The notes under the pieces: model-generated
What the model was told of the DNA's origin: nothing
Databases searched by the model: none
What the model saw: the letters and a program-made list of their open reading frames with translations, nothing else
Source: Falsiruegeria mediterranea M17
GTDB lineage: Bacteria > Pseudomonadota > Alphaproteobacteria > Rhodobacterales > Rhodobacteraceae
Reading direction: 5' to 3'
NCBI RefSeq assembly: GCF_900302455.1
Contig: NZ_ONZG01000001.1
Coordinates: 310,001 to 374,000, forward strand
DNA: 64,000 nucleotides
Shown here: in pieces, positions 1-9,639 of the stretch
How the letters are laid out: every line of letters starts with the position of its first letter
Position numbering within the stretch: position 1 is the stretch's first letter
Program-made: the position numbers and the translations under genes

Positions 1-1
1 C

Positions 2-2113
2 TTGGCTCTCACACGTCAGATTGGCGAAAAGCAAGCCGAGGTCGCGACAGTTCGCGATGAAAACGAAAAGGTCAAATCCGACCTGACCGTTGCCAACGCC
101 AAGATCGAGATTGCCGAACGTCGGTTGTGGCATTCGATTCAGACCATCCAGGACGGATTTGCTTTCTTCGACGCCGATAGCAATCTAATCGGGGCAAACA
201 CCGCTTATCTGAACGCCTTTGATGGTTTGGAAGAGGTCGGGCCGGGTATATCCTATATGCGGATTCTGCAGCTTTTTACGGACGAAGGGCTGGTAAATAC
301 GGAAGCCCTTGCTCCTGATGAGTGGCGCCACATGATGACCGAGCGCTGGATGGCCCCCAACCCGGAACCGGTCGTGATGCGCATGTGGAATGACCAATAC
401 ATCAAGTTGATTGACCAACGCGGGCATGGTGGCGATGTCGTGAGCCTGGCATTGAATATCACCTCGTCCGTGCATTACGAAACTGAACTGCGTGTTGCCC
501 GTGAACGCGCCGAAGCGGCGAACCGTGCAAAGTCGGCCTTTTTGGCAAATATGAGCCATGAGATCAGGACGCCCATGAACGGCGTCGTCGGCATGGCCGA
601 GCTGTTGACCGATACCTCACTCGATGAAGAGCAAAGGCTTTACGCCAACACGATCAAAAACTCGGGCGAGGCTCTGCTGGTCATCATCAACGACGTTCTG
701 GACTATTCCAAGATCGAGGCTGACAAGCTGATCCTGCACACCGAACCCTTTGATCTGGAACGGTGCATCCACGAGATTGCGATGCTGCTGCAGCCAACTG
801 TTCGGGACAAGGGGCTCACGCTTTTGGTCGATTACGATCTGTTCCTGCCAACGCTGTTTATCGGGGATCCGGGACGCGTACGACAGGTTCTGACCAATCT
901 GGTCGGCAATGCCATCAAATTCACGTCCAAGGGCCACGTGTTGATCCGCGTCACAGGTGTGCCGGATCCGGTGTCCCAAAAATGCGCCATCCACGTGGCG
1001 ATCGAGGACACCGGCATCGGCATTCCGGCCGACAAGATCGACCACATCTTTGGCGAGTTCAATCAGGTCGAAGACGAACGCAACCGCAAGTTTGAAGGCA
1101 CCGGCCTGGGCCTTGCGATTTCGCGGCGCTTGATCGAGCTGATGGATGGGTCTGTCTGGGTCGAAAGCGAAGAGGGCGCCGGTTCGTGTTTTGGGTTCCG
1201 TGTGACCATGGACATGGCCGAAGGACCACAACCGGCACCGCCGAATTTCCTGGGTGAAATCCACCATGTGATGATCGTGGACGACCTGCCGGTCAACCGC
1301 GCGATCCTGCAGAAACAGCTTGCCCAACTGGGCGTTAGCGTCACCTCTTGTTCATCCGGTAAGGAGGCATTGGACTGCATCGACAGCAGCGTCGATCTGG
1401 TGCTGAGCGATCACAACATGCCCGATCTGGATGGGTTGGAATTGGCCTATGACATGAATGAACGTGGATGGGGCGAGGTGCCTTTTGTGCTGCTGTCCTC
1501 CAACCCCAGCATGGCGCAGGCAGATCCGGCCAGCAAATTGCTGCAGGGTATCCTGCAAAAACCCATTCCCCGAGCAGAGCTATTCTCGCGCCTGTCCAAT
1601 CTGGGGGCAAAGACACGGAAACCGGCGATTGCGCCCGAAACCGCGCATTCCGAAGCTACAACCGAAGGCGAAAAAACCGCTCAGGCTGGGGCAGACAAAC
1701 GCCGAATGCGGGTTTTGGCGGCCGAGGACAACCGAACGAACCAGTTGGTGTTCCGCAAAATGGTCAAAGAGTTGGAAATCGATCTGAAGTTTGCCAACAA
1801 CGGTCTTGAAGCCGTCGAAGCGTTTGACAGCTTCGAGCCGGACTTGATCTTCATGGACATCTCGATGCCGAAGATGGATGGCAAAGAGGCGACGGGTGAA
1901 ATTCGCAAACTGGAGAACGGCTCTGCCCGCCACGTGCCCATTGTGGCGTTGACCGCCCACGCGATGGACGGCGATTCCGAGGGGATCCTGGCCGCGGGTC
2001 TGGATTTTTACATGACCAAGCCATTGCGCAAGGGGCTCATTCACGAACGCATCGCAGAACATCAACCGGCAGATGCTCTGCCGGTCAACAGATCAGATGC
2101 GGATCAGGACTGA
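2..2113 (+). CDS. Hybrid sensor histidine kinase with two receiver domains (5' end outside window)
   Basis: This is the C-terminal 703 residues or so of a hybrid kinase that enters from the left edge, so its true start is not visible. In order it has a coiled coil (about 1-45), a PAS-like segment with conserved FFD (about 45-155), a HisKA domain with the phospho-acceptor His186 in [11 protein letters not shown], an HATPase domain with the N box NLVGNAIKF and G boxes DTGIGIP and GTGLGLAI, a first receiver domain with phospho-acceptor Asp470 (LSDHNMPD) and a second receiver with Asp619 (FMDISMP). No transmembrane segment is present in the visible part. Phosphorelay to an unseen output protein is expected; the signal is unknown. 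It converges on yaaA with a 10-bp overlap. Confidence 0.9.
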   Translation: MALTRQIGEKQAEVATVRDENEKVKSDLTVANAKIEIAERRLWHSIQTIQDGFAFFDADSNLIGANTAYLNAFDGLEEVGPGISYMRILQLFTDEGLVNTEALAPDEWRHMMTERWMAPNPEPVVMRMWNDQYIKLIDQRGHGGDVVSLALNITSSVHYETELRVARERAEAANRAKSAFLANMSHEIRTPMNGVVGMAELLTDTSLDEEQRLYANTIKNSGEALLVIINDVLDYSKIEADKLILHTEPFDLERCIHEIAMLLQPTVRDKGLTLLVDYDLFLPTLFIGDPGRVRQVLTNLVGNAIKFTSKGHVLIRVTGVPDPVSQKCAIHVAIEDTGIGIPADKIDHIFGEFNQVEDERNRKFEGTGLGLAISRRLIELMDGSVWVESEEGAGSCFGFRVTMDMAEGPQPAPPNFLGEIHHVMIVDDLPVNRAILQKQLAQLGVSVTSCSSGKEALDCIDSSVDLVLSDHNMPDLDGLELAYDMNERGWGEVPFVLLSSNPSMAQADPASKLLQGILQKPIPRAELFSRLSNLGAKTRKPAIAPETAHSEATTEGEKTAQAGADKRRMRVLAAEDNRTNQLVFRKMVKELEIDLKFANNGLEAVEAFDSFEPDLIFMDISMPKMDGKEATGEIRKLENGSARHVPIVALTAHAMDGDSEGILAAGLDFYMTKPLRKGLIHERIAEHQPADALPVNRSDADQD

Positions 2114-2874
2114 TAGGGGCGGACAAAAACCGGTTTTTCCGGCGTAGACAGATCAGCGCGATAGGCATACCCACCTGTGTCGAACTCCAGTATGCTCTGA
2201 GGATCGGTCAACCGGTGCTGAATGATGTAACGCGCCATCGCACCACGAGCCTTTTTGGCAAAGAAGCTGACAATCTTGGGCGTACCAGCCTTATCTTCCA
2301 TGAACACCGGCGTCACCACGCGCAGTTTCAGCGCCTTGGGGGCCACCGCGCCGAAATATTCCTGGCTGGCGCAATTCACCAGCACCTGCGTTCCGACCTC
2401 TTCAGCTTGCGCATTCAGGGCTTTGCTCAGCTGGTCGCGCCAATAGTCATACAGCGATTTTCCCCGCCGGGTTTTCAACTTGCTGCCCATCTCCAAACGG
2501 TAGGCCTGGATGCGGTCCAGCGGGCGCAACACACCATAGAGGCCAGACAAGATGCGCAGATGATCCTGCGCCCAGGCGAGCTCATCCGCATCCAGCGACT
2601 CAGCCTCGAGTCCCTGATACGTGTCACCAGCAAAGGCCAGTGCAGCGGGGCGGGTCACATCAGCATTGGGTTCCTCGACAAAAGACTTGAACCGATCCCG
2701 GTTCAGACGTGCCAGATCGGGACTGATGTCCATCAGCTTCTGCAGGTCGCCCAACGTCAGATTGCGCGCCGTTTTGGCCAGCCGGATCGCGTCGTCCTGA
2801 AACGCAGGCTCAGTCGCCGTCACATCGCGTTCTGCCCAATCCAGCCGTTTGGCCGGAGAAATCACCACAAGCAT
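2104..2874 (-). CDS. yaaA: Peroxide stress protein YaaA (UPF0246 family)
   Basis: The 256-residue product is full length for the YaaA/UPF0246 family and begins with the family-typical [13 protein letters not shown]. The family limits free iron and oxidative DNA damage during peroxide stress in E. coli and binds DNA; no enzymatic reaction is firmly assigned. Family landmarks seen are the LYGVLRPLD segment and the C-terminal F[11 protein letters not shown] block. It is transcribed in the same direction as recQ and starts 32 bp after recQ ends, so a shared transcript is plausible. Its 3' end overlaps the end of the upstream hybrid kinase gene on the other strand. Confidence 0.93.
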   Translation of the reverse strand: MLVVISPAKRLDWAERDVTATEPAFQDDAIRLAKTARNLTLGDLQKLMDISPDLARLNRDRFKSFVEEPNADVTRPAALAFAGDTYQGLEAESLDADELAWAQDHLRILSGLYGVLRPLDRIQAYRLEMGSKLKTRRGKSLYDYWRDQLSKALNAQAEEVGTQVLVNCASQEYFGAVAPKALKLRVVTPVFMEDKAGTPKIVSFFAKKARGAMARYIIQHRLTDPQSILEFDTGGYAYRADLSTPEKPVFVRPYQS

Positions 2875-2906
2875 GTTCTGCCCCCAAATTGTCGGTTCAC
2901 GCAGAC

Positions 2907-4946
2907 TTAGCCCGCAGTGCTCAGCACGTCCAGAAAGGCATCGCCAAAACGTTCCGCGCGGCGTTCACCCAAAACCCGCTCCAACCCATGACGATCATCC
3001 GGTTTCAGTTGTGCCACCCTGGCCAATTGCGAGGCTGAACAGCTCAGCGGCTTGTCGATTCCATCGACACCGCGCGACAGTTCTGTCTGTTTTTCAAGCA
3101 GTTGATCATAGATATCGCCGCGATCCCGAACCGCCAGCTTGCGTCGTGCCGGGTGAAGCTCTTCGATCGCGCCGGTGATCACTTCAAGAAAGAGTGAGCC
3201 ATAACGCTCCAGCTTCTTTGCCCCAACACCGGCCACCCGCGCCATCTGATCCAGCGAAGCAGGGCGGCGTTCGGCCATCTCAATCAGGGTGCGGTCAGGG
3301 AAAATGACGTAAGCAGGTACTTTGGCCGCCTCAGCCAACGCACGACGTTTGGCCTTGAGCGCAGACAGCAGCGGTGCATCCTCATCCGAGACCATCGCCT
3401 TGACCGCCGGTCTGCGCGCGGCCTTTCGGATAGAGTCGCGCCGCAGTTGGATCAGAGCCTCACCCTTGAGGATCGGTTTGGCCCCTTCGGTCATACGCAA
3501 CGCGCCATGGCGTTCCGGGTCAGGGCGCACCAGATCATGCCCCATCATTTGACGGAAGATCGCCTGCCACTGGGGTTTACTGTATTCCTTGCCAACGCCG
3601 TAGGTGGGAAGTTGGTCATGGCGACGCGCGCGGATCTTGTCGGTTTCATTTCCCAGCAGGATGTCGATGAGATGCCCCGAACCAAACCATTCCTCGGTCC
3701 GTAGGATCGCCGAGAGCGCCATGCGCACCGGCGTGGTGCCGTCGAACACATCCGCTGGCGTGTCACACAAATCGCATTTGCCACAGGTCACGTCCGCTTC
3801 GCCAAAATACCCAAGCAGCGTCTTGCGGCGGCATTCCAACGCCTCGGCCAAGCCAAGCAGCGAGTTCAGCCGCGCATGATCAGCAGCGCGGCGTTCGGGC
3901 GGGGCCAGCCCCTCGTCTATCTGCGAACGGCGCAGACGGATGTCGTCAGGGCCAAACAGAGTCAAGGTTTCCGCAGGTCCCCCATCACGTCCTGCGCGGC
4001 CGATCTCCTGATAGTAAGCCTCGATCGACTTGGGCAGGTCAGCATGCGCCACCCAGCGGATGTCCGGTTTGTCGATGCCCATGCCAAAGGCCACAGTCGC
4101 CACGACGATCAACCCATCCTCGCGGGCAAAGCGGGTTTCCACGATGCGCCGATCCTCGGCCTCCATTCCGCCATGGTAGTAGCAGGCGGAATGCCCGGCC
4201 TCGCGCAGCGCCTGCGACAGGGTTTCCGTCTTGTTGCGGGTACCGCAATAGACGATGCCGGATTGCCCTTTGCGCGCGGCGGCGAATTCCATGATCTGGC
4301 GGCGGGGATTGTCCTTGGCAGAAAAGGCAAGGTGAATGTTGGGCCGGTCAAAGCCACGCAGAAAGGCACGTGGCGGAACACCATCGAAGAGTTTTTCGAC
4401 GATCTCGTCCTGCGTTTCCGCGTCCGCCGTTGCGGTAAATGCTGCCAACGGCACGTCCAAGGCGCGACGCAGTTCGCCAATGCGCAGGTAATCAGGGCGG
4501 AAGTCATGGCCCCACTGGCTGACGCAATGCGCCTCGTCCACGGCGATCAAGCTGACCCCAATCCGGCGCAGCATGCCCATTGCAGCACCCGAGGCCAAAC
4601 GTTCGGGCGCCATATACAAAAGCTTCAAATCGCCCACATCCAGCGCGGCCCACACGGCTTCGGTTTCTTCCGGCGTGTTGCCGGATGTCAGTGCCCCGGC
4701 AGCAACGCCCGCCTCTTGCAGTGCCCGCACCTGGTCACGCATCAGCGCAATCAGCGGAGAGATCACCACCGTGACCCCCTCGCGCAGCAGCGCAGGCAGT
4801 TGGAAACACAAGGATTTACCGCCGCCCGTGGGCATGATTGCCAGCACGTTTTCGCCCGAAGTCACGGCGTCGACAATTTCCTCCTGCCCGGGGCGGAAGG
4901 CGTCGAATCCAAAGACATCTCGCAACAGCGGCGCGGCGTCGAACAT
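2907..4946 (-). CDS. recQ: ATP-dependent DNA helicase RecQ
   Basis: The product is a 679-residue superfamily 2 helicase that unwinds 3'-tailed DNA in recombination and replication-fork repair. Visible motifs are Walker A PTGGGKS (Lys44), the DEAH box at 137-140 followed by CVSQWGHDFRPDY, helicase motifs IVYCGTRNKTE and GRAGRDG, the RQC zinc-binding cysteines (CRRKTLLGYFGE, CGKCDLC) and a C-terminal HRDC domain. I chose the start MFDAAPLL because RecQ homologues begin there; an in-frame ATG 17 codons upstream at 4997 adds an unlikely leader. It is followed by yaaA and preceded by the YggT gene on the same strand. Confidence 0.95.
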   Translation of the reverse strand: MFDAAPLLRDVFGFDAFRPGQEEIVDAVTSGENVLAIMPTGGGKSLCFQLPALLREGVTVVISPLIALMRDQVRALQEAGVAAGALTSGNTPEETEAVWAALDVGDLKLLYMAPERLASGAAMGMLRRIGVSLIAVDEAHCVSQWGHDFRPDYLRIGELRRALDVPLAAFTATADAETQDEIVEKLFDGVPPRAFLRGFDRPNIHLAFSAKDNPRRQIMEFAAARKGQSGIVYCGTRNKTETLSQALREAGHSACYYHGGMEAEDRRIVETRFAREDGLIVVATVAFGMGIDKPDIRWVAHADLPKSIEAYYQEIGRAGRDGGPAETLTLFGPDDIRLRRSQIDEGLAPPERRAADHARLNSLLGLAEALECRRKTLLGYFGEADVTCGKCDLCDTPADVFDGTTPVRMALSAILRTEEWFGSGHLIDILLGNETDKIRARRHDQLPTYGVGKEYSKPQWQAIFRQMMGHDLVRPDPERHGALRMTEGAKPILKGEALIQLRRDSIRKAARRPAVKAMVSDEDAPLLSALKAKRRALAEAAKVPAYVIFPDRTLIEMAERRPASLDQMARVAGVGAKKLERYGSLFLEVITGAIEELHPARRKLAVRDRGDIYDQLLEKQTELSRGVDGIDKPLSCSASQLARVAQLKPDDRHGLERVLGERRAERFGDAFLDVLSTAG

Positions 4947-5041
4947 TTGGGCGTGTGCCTCGTCAGTATCTTGTGTGTCTGCTCTTAGCAGGCACAATCA
5001 CACACTAAGATTCCGTGAACAAGAGGCCACGGATTACGAGG

Positions 5042-5329
5042 TCAGTAGAACAGAGCCGCGTTGTTGATCAGGATGATCCGGAGTGCAAAGACACCCAGCA
5101 AAACCACCAATGGTGCCAGATCAATACCAGACATCGGCGGCAACAATCGGCGCACCGGGCTATAGAGCGGTTCCAGAATGCGGTTCAGCCCGTACCAGAT
5201 CTGTGCGACCAGTTGCTGATGCAGGTTGAGCACCTGAAAGTTGATCAGCCAGCTCATGATCACGTGGGCGATGATGAAGAACCAGACAACGTCCAGCAGC
5301 AGCATCAGGATTTGGAACAGCGATTGCAT
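5042..5329 (-). CDS. YggT family inner-membrane protein
   Basis: This 95-residue protein has two hydrophobic segments (about 4-25 and 65-88) around a conserved cytoplasm-facing stretch LYSPVRRLLPPMSGIDLAPLVVLL, here read as PVRR and GIDLAP motifs typical of YggT proteins. The family is a small integral membrane group implicated in osmotic tolerance and, in other bacteria, septum placement; its molecular role is not settled. It lies 95 bp upstream of recQ on the same strand. Confidence 0.85.
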   Translation of the reverse strand: MQSLFQILMLLLDVVWFFIIAHVIMSWLINFQVLNLHQQLVAQIWYGLNRILEPLYSPVRRLLPPMSGIDLAPLVVLLGVFALRIILINNAALFY

Positions 5330-5519
5330 CGGGCTTCCTCATTATCGGATCGCATATCACCTAAGCAGACACGCCCCAAAGGGCAAGTGCCACTAGGCCT
5401 GGGTGGTTGACAGTTCCTGACTGTGCCGCCCCCGCAACGACGGTGCCGCGCCCCGGCGATAGTCCTTGCTTCGTTCAAGAAATGCCCGTCATATCGAAGC
5501 AATTGCTTTGGGGATGAAC

Positions 5520-6885
5520 ATGGCAGAAATTTCTACGCGCAAGCGCGTTTGGGGCTGGTGGTTTTTTGATTGGGCCAGTCAGCCGTACCACACGCTGCTT
5601 GTGACCTTTATCTTTGGTCCGTACTTCGCAAGTGTCGCGGCCGAGCACTTTCTGTCGACCGGACTGGACACGCAGGCCGCCGCGGCGCGGGCGCAGACGG
5701 TCTGGTCCTGGTGCTTGACCATCACCGGTTTGATCATCGGGTTTGGCGCCCCATTGATTGGGGCCTTGGCTGATGTCACTGGGCGGCGCATTCCGTGGAT
5801 ATTCGGCTTTTCGATCATGTATGTCGTGGGTTCGGGCCTGCTGTGGTACACCATGCCCGATGGGTCGAACATGTGGTGGATGCTTTCTGCGTTTGGTCTG
5901 GGATTTGTCGGCGCCGAGTATGCGCTGATTTTCATCAACTCTCAGCTGCCCGACATTGGCGAGGAAGAGGACGTCGGCAAAATCTCGGGTTCCGGCTTTG
6001 CTTTTGGTTATTTCGGGGGGCTGGTGTCTTTGGCGATCATGCTGGCGCTGTTTGTCGAACAGCCCAACGGCAAGACGCTGATCGGGCTTGATCCCGCCTT
6101 TGGACTGGATGCGGGGGCACGCGAAGGCACACGGTTCGTCGGACTTCTGACTGCAGCCTGGTATGTTCTGTTCATGATCCCGTATTTCATGTGGGTTCGC
6201 GACGCCGACCCCACGGGCAAGCCCGGCGGGCTGTCGCAAGCGCTCAAGATGCTGGGCAAGGCGGTCAAGCGGGTGTTGTCCCGGTCTAGCCTGGCAGCCT
6301 ATCTGGGGTCATCGATGCTCTATCGTGATGCGTTGAACGGCCTCTACGGATTTGGCGGCGTCTATGCCACGCTGGTTCTGGAATGGAACATCGTCAAGAT
6401 CGGCGTCTTTGGCATTATCAGCGTGCTGGCGGCGGCTGTCTTCGCTTGGCTGGGTGGCAAGGCCGACAAGAAATATGGTCCCAAACCAGTGATCAAATCA
6501 TCGATCTGGGTATTGATCCTGGTCTGCGCCACGATCGTTGGCATGGACCGGACGCAGATTTTCGGCATCCCCCCTGGCCGAGGGATCAACGCTCCCGGAT
6601 CTGATTTTCTTTGGCTGTGGTGTCCTGATCGGTGGCATGGGCGGAATCTTGCAAGCGTCCAGCCGGTCGATGATGGTGCGTCATTCCGACCCCGAAGCAC
6701 CCACGGAAAGCTTTGGTCTTTATGGTTTGTCGGGTCGGGCGACGGCCTTCCTGGCCCCGGCCTTGATTGCGATCATGACCACAGCGACGGGCAGCGCGCG
6801 CTTGGGGGTTTCCCCTGTGGTGGGATTGTTTATTCTGGGTCTGATCCTGTTGACCTGGGTAAAAGCAGAAGGGGACCGGACCTAG
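5520..6885 (+). pseudogene. Atg22-like/UMF1-family MFS transporter, interrupted by a +1 frameshift
   Basis: Translation from 5520 gives a typical Atg22-like MFS protein (RVWGWWFFDWASQPYHTLL, then about ten membrane segments) as far as GMDRTQIFGIP. At a run of six C at 6569-6574 the conserved reading moves one frame: the continuation LAEGSTLPDLIFFGCGVLIGG and two further membrane segments are read in the other frame and end at the TAG at 6883-6885. Deleting one C would restore an intact protein of about 455 residues. The start at 5520 has GGGGA five bases upstream; 5514 is an in-frame alternative. The shift may be a real mutation, slippage in a homopolymer or an assembly error. The unshifted frame stays open and runs into mepA, giving a false fusion. 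Confidence 0.85.
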
Positions 6886-6890
6886 TGCGT

Positions 6891-7760
6891 ATGTTGCGAG
6901 TTGTAAGTGTCATAGCCTGTGCCATTGGGTTGGCTCTTCCTGCTGTCGCCGAACCTTTGGCCAAGCAGTTGTTTGGGGCAATGGACACAGGCTCTCGTCA
7001 ACGCCCAAGTGCTTTTGGAAGCTACTCCAAAGGCTGCGCATCGGGTTTGGTGCAATTGCCGGAAACCGGGCCAACTTGGCAAGCCATGCGCCTGTCGCGC
7101 AACCGCAACTGGGGCCATCCTGAAACCATCGACTTCATCGAAAAACTCAGTCGTAGTGCTGCCAAGCAGCGCGGCTGGAGCGGGCTGTATATCGGGGACA
7201 TCAGCCAGCCGCGCGGCGGGCCGATGCTGACGGGTCACCGCAGCCATCAGATCGGGCTCGATATCGACATCTGGATGTTGCCCGCAAACAACCTGCGCAT
7301 GTCGCGCCAACAGCGCGAGAGCATCTCGTCCATTTCACTGCGCCGCAACAAAGGCGCGTTTGTAAACAGAAACTGGACGCGCCAGCATCACGAGATCATC
7401 AAGGCCGCCGCCAAAGACAAGCGCACGGCGCGCATTTTTGTCTTTCCCGGCGCCAAGGTGCAGATGTGCAATGATGAGAAGGGCAACCGCTCTTATCTGC
7501 GAAAGATCCGACCCTGGTATGGGCACCACTATCATTTCCATGTTCGCCTAAAATGCCCCCGCAACGCCAAAGGCTGCGTCAATCAGGATCCTCCGCCCAA
7601 GGGCGATGGCTGCGCCGAGGCGCAAACCTGGGTCAACAACATCATAAGCCCGCCGCCGCCAACACCGCGCGACCCCAATGCGCCACCTCCCAAAAAACGG
7701 CGTGAATACGTCTTAGCGGATTTGCCAAGCCAATGCGTTTCGGTCTTGCAGTCTCAATAG
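6891..7760 (+). CDS. mepA: Penicillin-insensitive murein DD-endopeptidase MepA
   Basis: A 289-residue periplasmic peptidase of family M74 that cleaves D-Ala-meso-DAP cross-links in peptidoglycan. It has a cleavable signal peptide (about residues 1-20, ending AVA), the zinc ligands in H-x-x-H-x-x-GLDxD (His116, His119, Asp124) and the C-terminal WYGHHYHFHVRL histidine block, followed by a cysteine-bearing, proline-rich tail. The ATG at 6891 is chosen; a GTG at 6885 overlapping the transporter's TAG has a better-spaced AAGGGGA and may be the true, translationally coupled start. The 3' end overlaps the next gene by 28 bp. Confidence 0.88.
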   Translation: MLRVVSVIACAIGLALPAVAEPLAKQLFGAMDTGSRQRPSAFGSYSKGCASGLVQLPETGPTWQAMRLSRNRNWGHPETIDFIEKLSRSAAKQRGWSGLYIGDISQPRGGPMLTGHRSHQIGLDIDIWMLPANNLRMSRQQRESISSISLRRNKGAFVNRNWTRQHHEIIKAAAKDKRTARIFVFPGAKVQMCNDEKGNRSYLRKIRPWYGHHYHFHVRLKCPRNAKGCVNQDPPPKGDGCAEAQTWVNNIISPPPPTPRDPNAPPPKKRREYVLADLPSQCVSVLQSQ

Positions 7761-8617
7761 CTCTTGCATTGGTGGTAACCGGCACCGCAACGGCCGTGGA
7801 CCTTTCCAAAGCGCAGTTTCTGAGCAGCTACACATGGCACAACAAGGCCAAGTGGTTCGGTGGGTTCTCGGCCATCGAAATGTCCGATGACGGCCGCAGG
7901 ATGACGATACTAAGCGATCGCGCCAAAATAGCGACGGCAGAAGTTACACGACAATCGGACGCCATCGCGAGCGTTCGGATCACGTCGATGAACCGAATTC
8001 ACTCCAGCAAAGGGAAAGCTCTGTCAGGTCGCGGTGGAGACTCGGAAGGTTTGGCCATTGCTCCGGATGGGTCCATTTTCATCTCATTCGAAGGTGTCCA
8101 CCGCGTTGCCCGGTACCAAAACCCAAGATCAAAAGCCCAAGTCCTTCCAATACCCGGCGCCTTCAAAGGATTGGCCGAGAACGGATCGTTTGAGCCATTG
8201 GCCATCGATCGAAACGGCCATTTGTACACCATGCCTGAAAGCGGCCTGACTGCGGACGGCCGAATTCCGGTTTACCGCTGGAACGGTCGTCACTGGTCGC
8301 AACCCTTTAGCTTGCCAACTCATGGAAGCTTCTTACCGGTGGGTGCCGATATTGGACCCGACGGCCGGTTTTACCTGTTGGAACGGTCAGCCGGGGTACT
8401 GGGGTTTCGCAGTCAATTGCGGCGATGGGAGTTTCGGAACGGTCAGGTATCGAACCAAGAAGTGATGTTTCGAACCGGGCCCGGAACCCACGACAACCTC
8501 GAAGGTGTTTCCGTTTGGCGGGATCAAACCGGCACCCTGCAGGCGACGATGGTGTCTGACGACAATTTCCTGTTCATCCAACGCACCGAGCTGGTGGAAT
8601 ACGCTCTGCCCAACTGA
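7733..8617 (+). CDS. Secreted esterase-like/phytase-like beta-propeller protein
   Basis: This 294-residue protein has a signal peptide (about 1-21, MRFGLAVSIALALVV...ATA) and a body resembling the 'esterase-like activity of phytase' family (PF13449): GGFSAIEMSDDGRRMTILSDRA, GGDSEGLAIAPDGSIFISFE, and D-N-LEGVSVW with the acidic residues expected to hold metal in a beta-propeller. It is predicted to be periplasmic; the substrate is unknown. The start lies inside the 3' end of mepA, which suggests coupled translation. Confidence 0.8.
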   Translation: MRFGLAVSIALALVVTGTATAVDLSKAQFLSSYTWHNKAKWFGGFSAIEMSDDGRRMTILSDRAKIATAEVTRQSDAIASVRITSMNRIHSSKGKALSGRGGDSEGLAIAPDGSIFISFEGVHRVARYQNPRSKAQVLPIPGAFKGLAENGSFEPLAIDRNGHLYTMPESGLTADGRIPVYRWNGRHWSQPFSLPTHGSFLPVGADIGPDGRFYLLERSAGVLGFRSQLRRWEFRNGQVSNQEVMFRTGPGTHDNLEGVSVWRDQTGTLQATMVSDDNFLFIQRTELVEYALPN

Positions 8618-8714
8618 CTTGCATTGATGCCGCAAGTTGGCTAAACGCGCCGCTTACCTGCCAATCCGGTGGGGCAAGTCGCCGCTACCTTGTCAAAAAA
8701 ACGGGCTCAGACAT

Positions 8715-9344
8715 ATGACACGCGCACATCTTCCCGGCATTCTTGCCATGGCCGCCATTGTTGTGGCCTCGAACATCCTGGTTCAATTCCTGTTTGGCCA
8801 ATGGCTGACATGGGGGGCCTTTACCTATCCTTTTGCGTTCCTGGTCACGGACGTGATGAACCGCGTCTATGGCGCGGGGCCCGCACGCCGCGTGGTTTTT
8901 GTTGGCTTCATCGTGGGCGTTGTTTGCTCGCTGATCGGCACGCAGATCATGGGCGAGTTCGGCCCGCTGGTCACGCTGCGTATCGCCATGGGATCAGGCA
9001 TCGCATTCCTGACCGCGCAAATGCTGGATGTCAGCATCTTTGCCGCCCTGCGCGGTGGCAAATGGTGGCGTGCGCCGCTGGCCTCGACCCTCGTTGGGTC
9101 CTGTGTGGATACCGCGCTGTTCTTCTCGATCGCGTTTTCGGCACAGCTGGCCTGGTTGGAACCGGCCAATGATGTGTCCTGGGCAAATGAGGCGATCCCG
9201 ATGCTGGGGATGGGACCAGTTGCACCGCTGTGGGTCTCGCTGGCCTTTGCGGACTGGCTGGTCAAGCTGTCGCTGGCACTGATCGCCCTGATCCCCTTCC
9301 GCATGATTGTTCAGCGCTTGGACCGCAACGGCACCACCGCCTGA
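8715..9344 (+). CDS. Queuosine precursor transporter (YhhQ/VUT family)
   Basis: A 209-residue inner-membrane protein with about six hydrophobic segments. The N-terminal block NILVQF...WGAFTYPFAFLVTDVMNRVYGA matches the YhhQ/VUT (PF02592) signature. Family members import preQ0/preQ1 for queuosine synthesis. The upstream in-frame extension from 8637 (KRAAYLPIRWGKSP) is not hydrophobic and not family-like, so I placed the start at MTRAHLPG. I saw no convincing preQ1 riboswitch in the 97 bp upstream. Confidence 0.87.
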   Translation: MTRAHLPGILAMAAIVVASNILVQFLFGQWLTWGAFTYPFAFLVTDVMNRVYGAGPARRVVFVGFIVGVVCSLIGTQIMGEFGPLVTLRIAMGSGIAFLTAQMLDVSIFAALRGGKWWRAPLASTLVGSCVDTALFFSIAFSAQLAWLEPANDVSWANEAIPMLGMGPVAPLWVSLAFADWLVKLSLALIALIPFRMIVQRLDRNGTTA

Positions 9345-9418
9345 CGATTTCGTTTGGAGAATTCGGCAACCCGTGTCACGCTCCCCTTGAGTTCAACAAA
9401 GGAAAAGGAGGTGATCCA

Positions 9419-9475
9419 GTGTCGAGAAAGAGATTGGAGAGAGGTGTCGGAACAATTCGGGAGCACGCCTGCTAA
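9419..9475 (+). CDS. Possible 18-codon peptide (leader-type ORF)
   Basis: The reading frame starts with GTG at 9419, seven bases after the GGAGG core of an unusually long Shine-Dalgarno match, and encodes VSRKRLERGVGTIREHAC, then TAA. The peptide is basic and ends in cysteine. The near-optimal ribosome binding site is the main support; there is no homology evidence available here. It could be a leader peptide whose translation controls the downstream structure, or the ORF could be incidental. Confidence 0.4.
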   Translation: MSRKRLERGVGTIREHAC

Positions 9476-9565
9476 GGCAACCCTTGGCGGCAACGCCACC
9501 CGAAACGATCTGAGTTCAGGTCCGTGAGCATGCTCTGACCGACCCGACCTCCTAATACTTTCGAA

Positions 9566-9594
9566 GGGCCGTCCGTATTCGGGCGGCCCTTTTT
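9566..9594 (+). terminator. Intrinsic terminator before arfB
   Basis: A 10-bp stem GGGCCGTCCG / CGGGCGGCCC (one G-T pair) with a TATT loop is followed by five T. It ends the 9.4-9.6 kb unit 45 bp before the arfB start, so arfB needs either read-through or its own promoter. Confidence 0.88.
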
Positions 9595-9639
9595 GAATTT
9601 GCCCTGTTTGCCGCGAAAGGGCCGAGGTAAAGTCGCGCC

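Larger units (their letters stand above)
9398..9594 (+). ncRNA. Candidate structured leader or small RNA with extended Shine-Dalgarno sequence
   Basis: This non-coding stretch before arfB looks like a compact transcript. Bases 9404-9418 (AAAGGAGGTGATCCA) are complementary over 15 bases to the usual 3' end of bacterial 16S rRNA. An 18-codon GTG ORF follows at once. Downstream come a TGGCG-GCAA-CGCCA hairpin with a GNRA loop (9485-9498), a possible hairpin at 9519-9540 around GAG-CATG-CTC, an ACCTCCT segment (9547-9553) that pairs perfectly with the Shine-Dalgarno AGGAGGT (9406-9412), and a strong intrinsic terminator. The layout suggests a self-sequestering translation element or a processed small RNA. 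The 5' end is a guess and I cannot assign it to a known RNA family. Confidence 0.5.

Noticed and set aside
3876-4988. 370-codon plus-strand frame opposite recQ
   Set aside because: Antisense shadow of a conserved helicase with no recognisable motifs.
5466-7760. A 764-codon open frame joining an MFS transporter to a MepA endopeptidase
   Set aside because: The middle (about 6575-6885) is not protein-like, and the conserved transporter sequence continues in another frame; MepA has its own signal peptide and start. This is a frameshift artefact, not a fusion protein.
8618-8714. preQ1 riboswitch upstream of the queuosine precursor transporter
   Set aside because: I could not find a convincing aptamer hairpin with an A-rich tail in this spacer.
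9404-9418. Possible fragment of the 16S rRNA 3' end on the minus strand
   Set aside because: Identity stops at the 15 bases of the anti-SD complement and no further rRNA sequence follows; it is better explained as an extended Shine-Dalgarno sequence.
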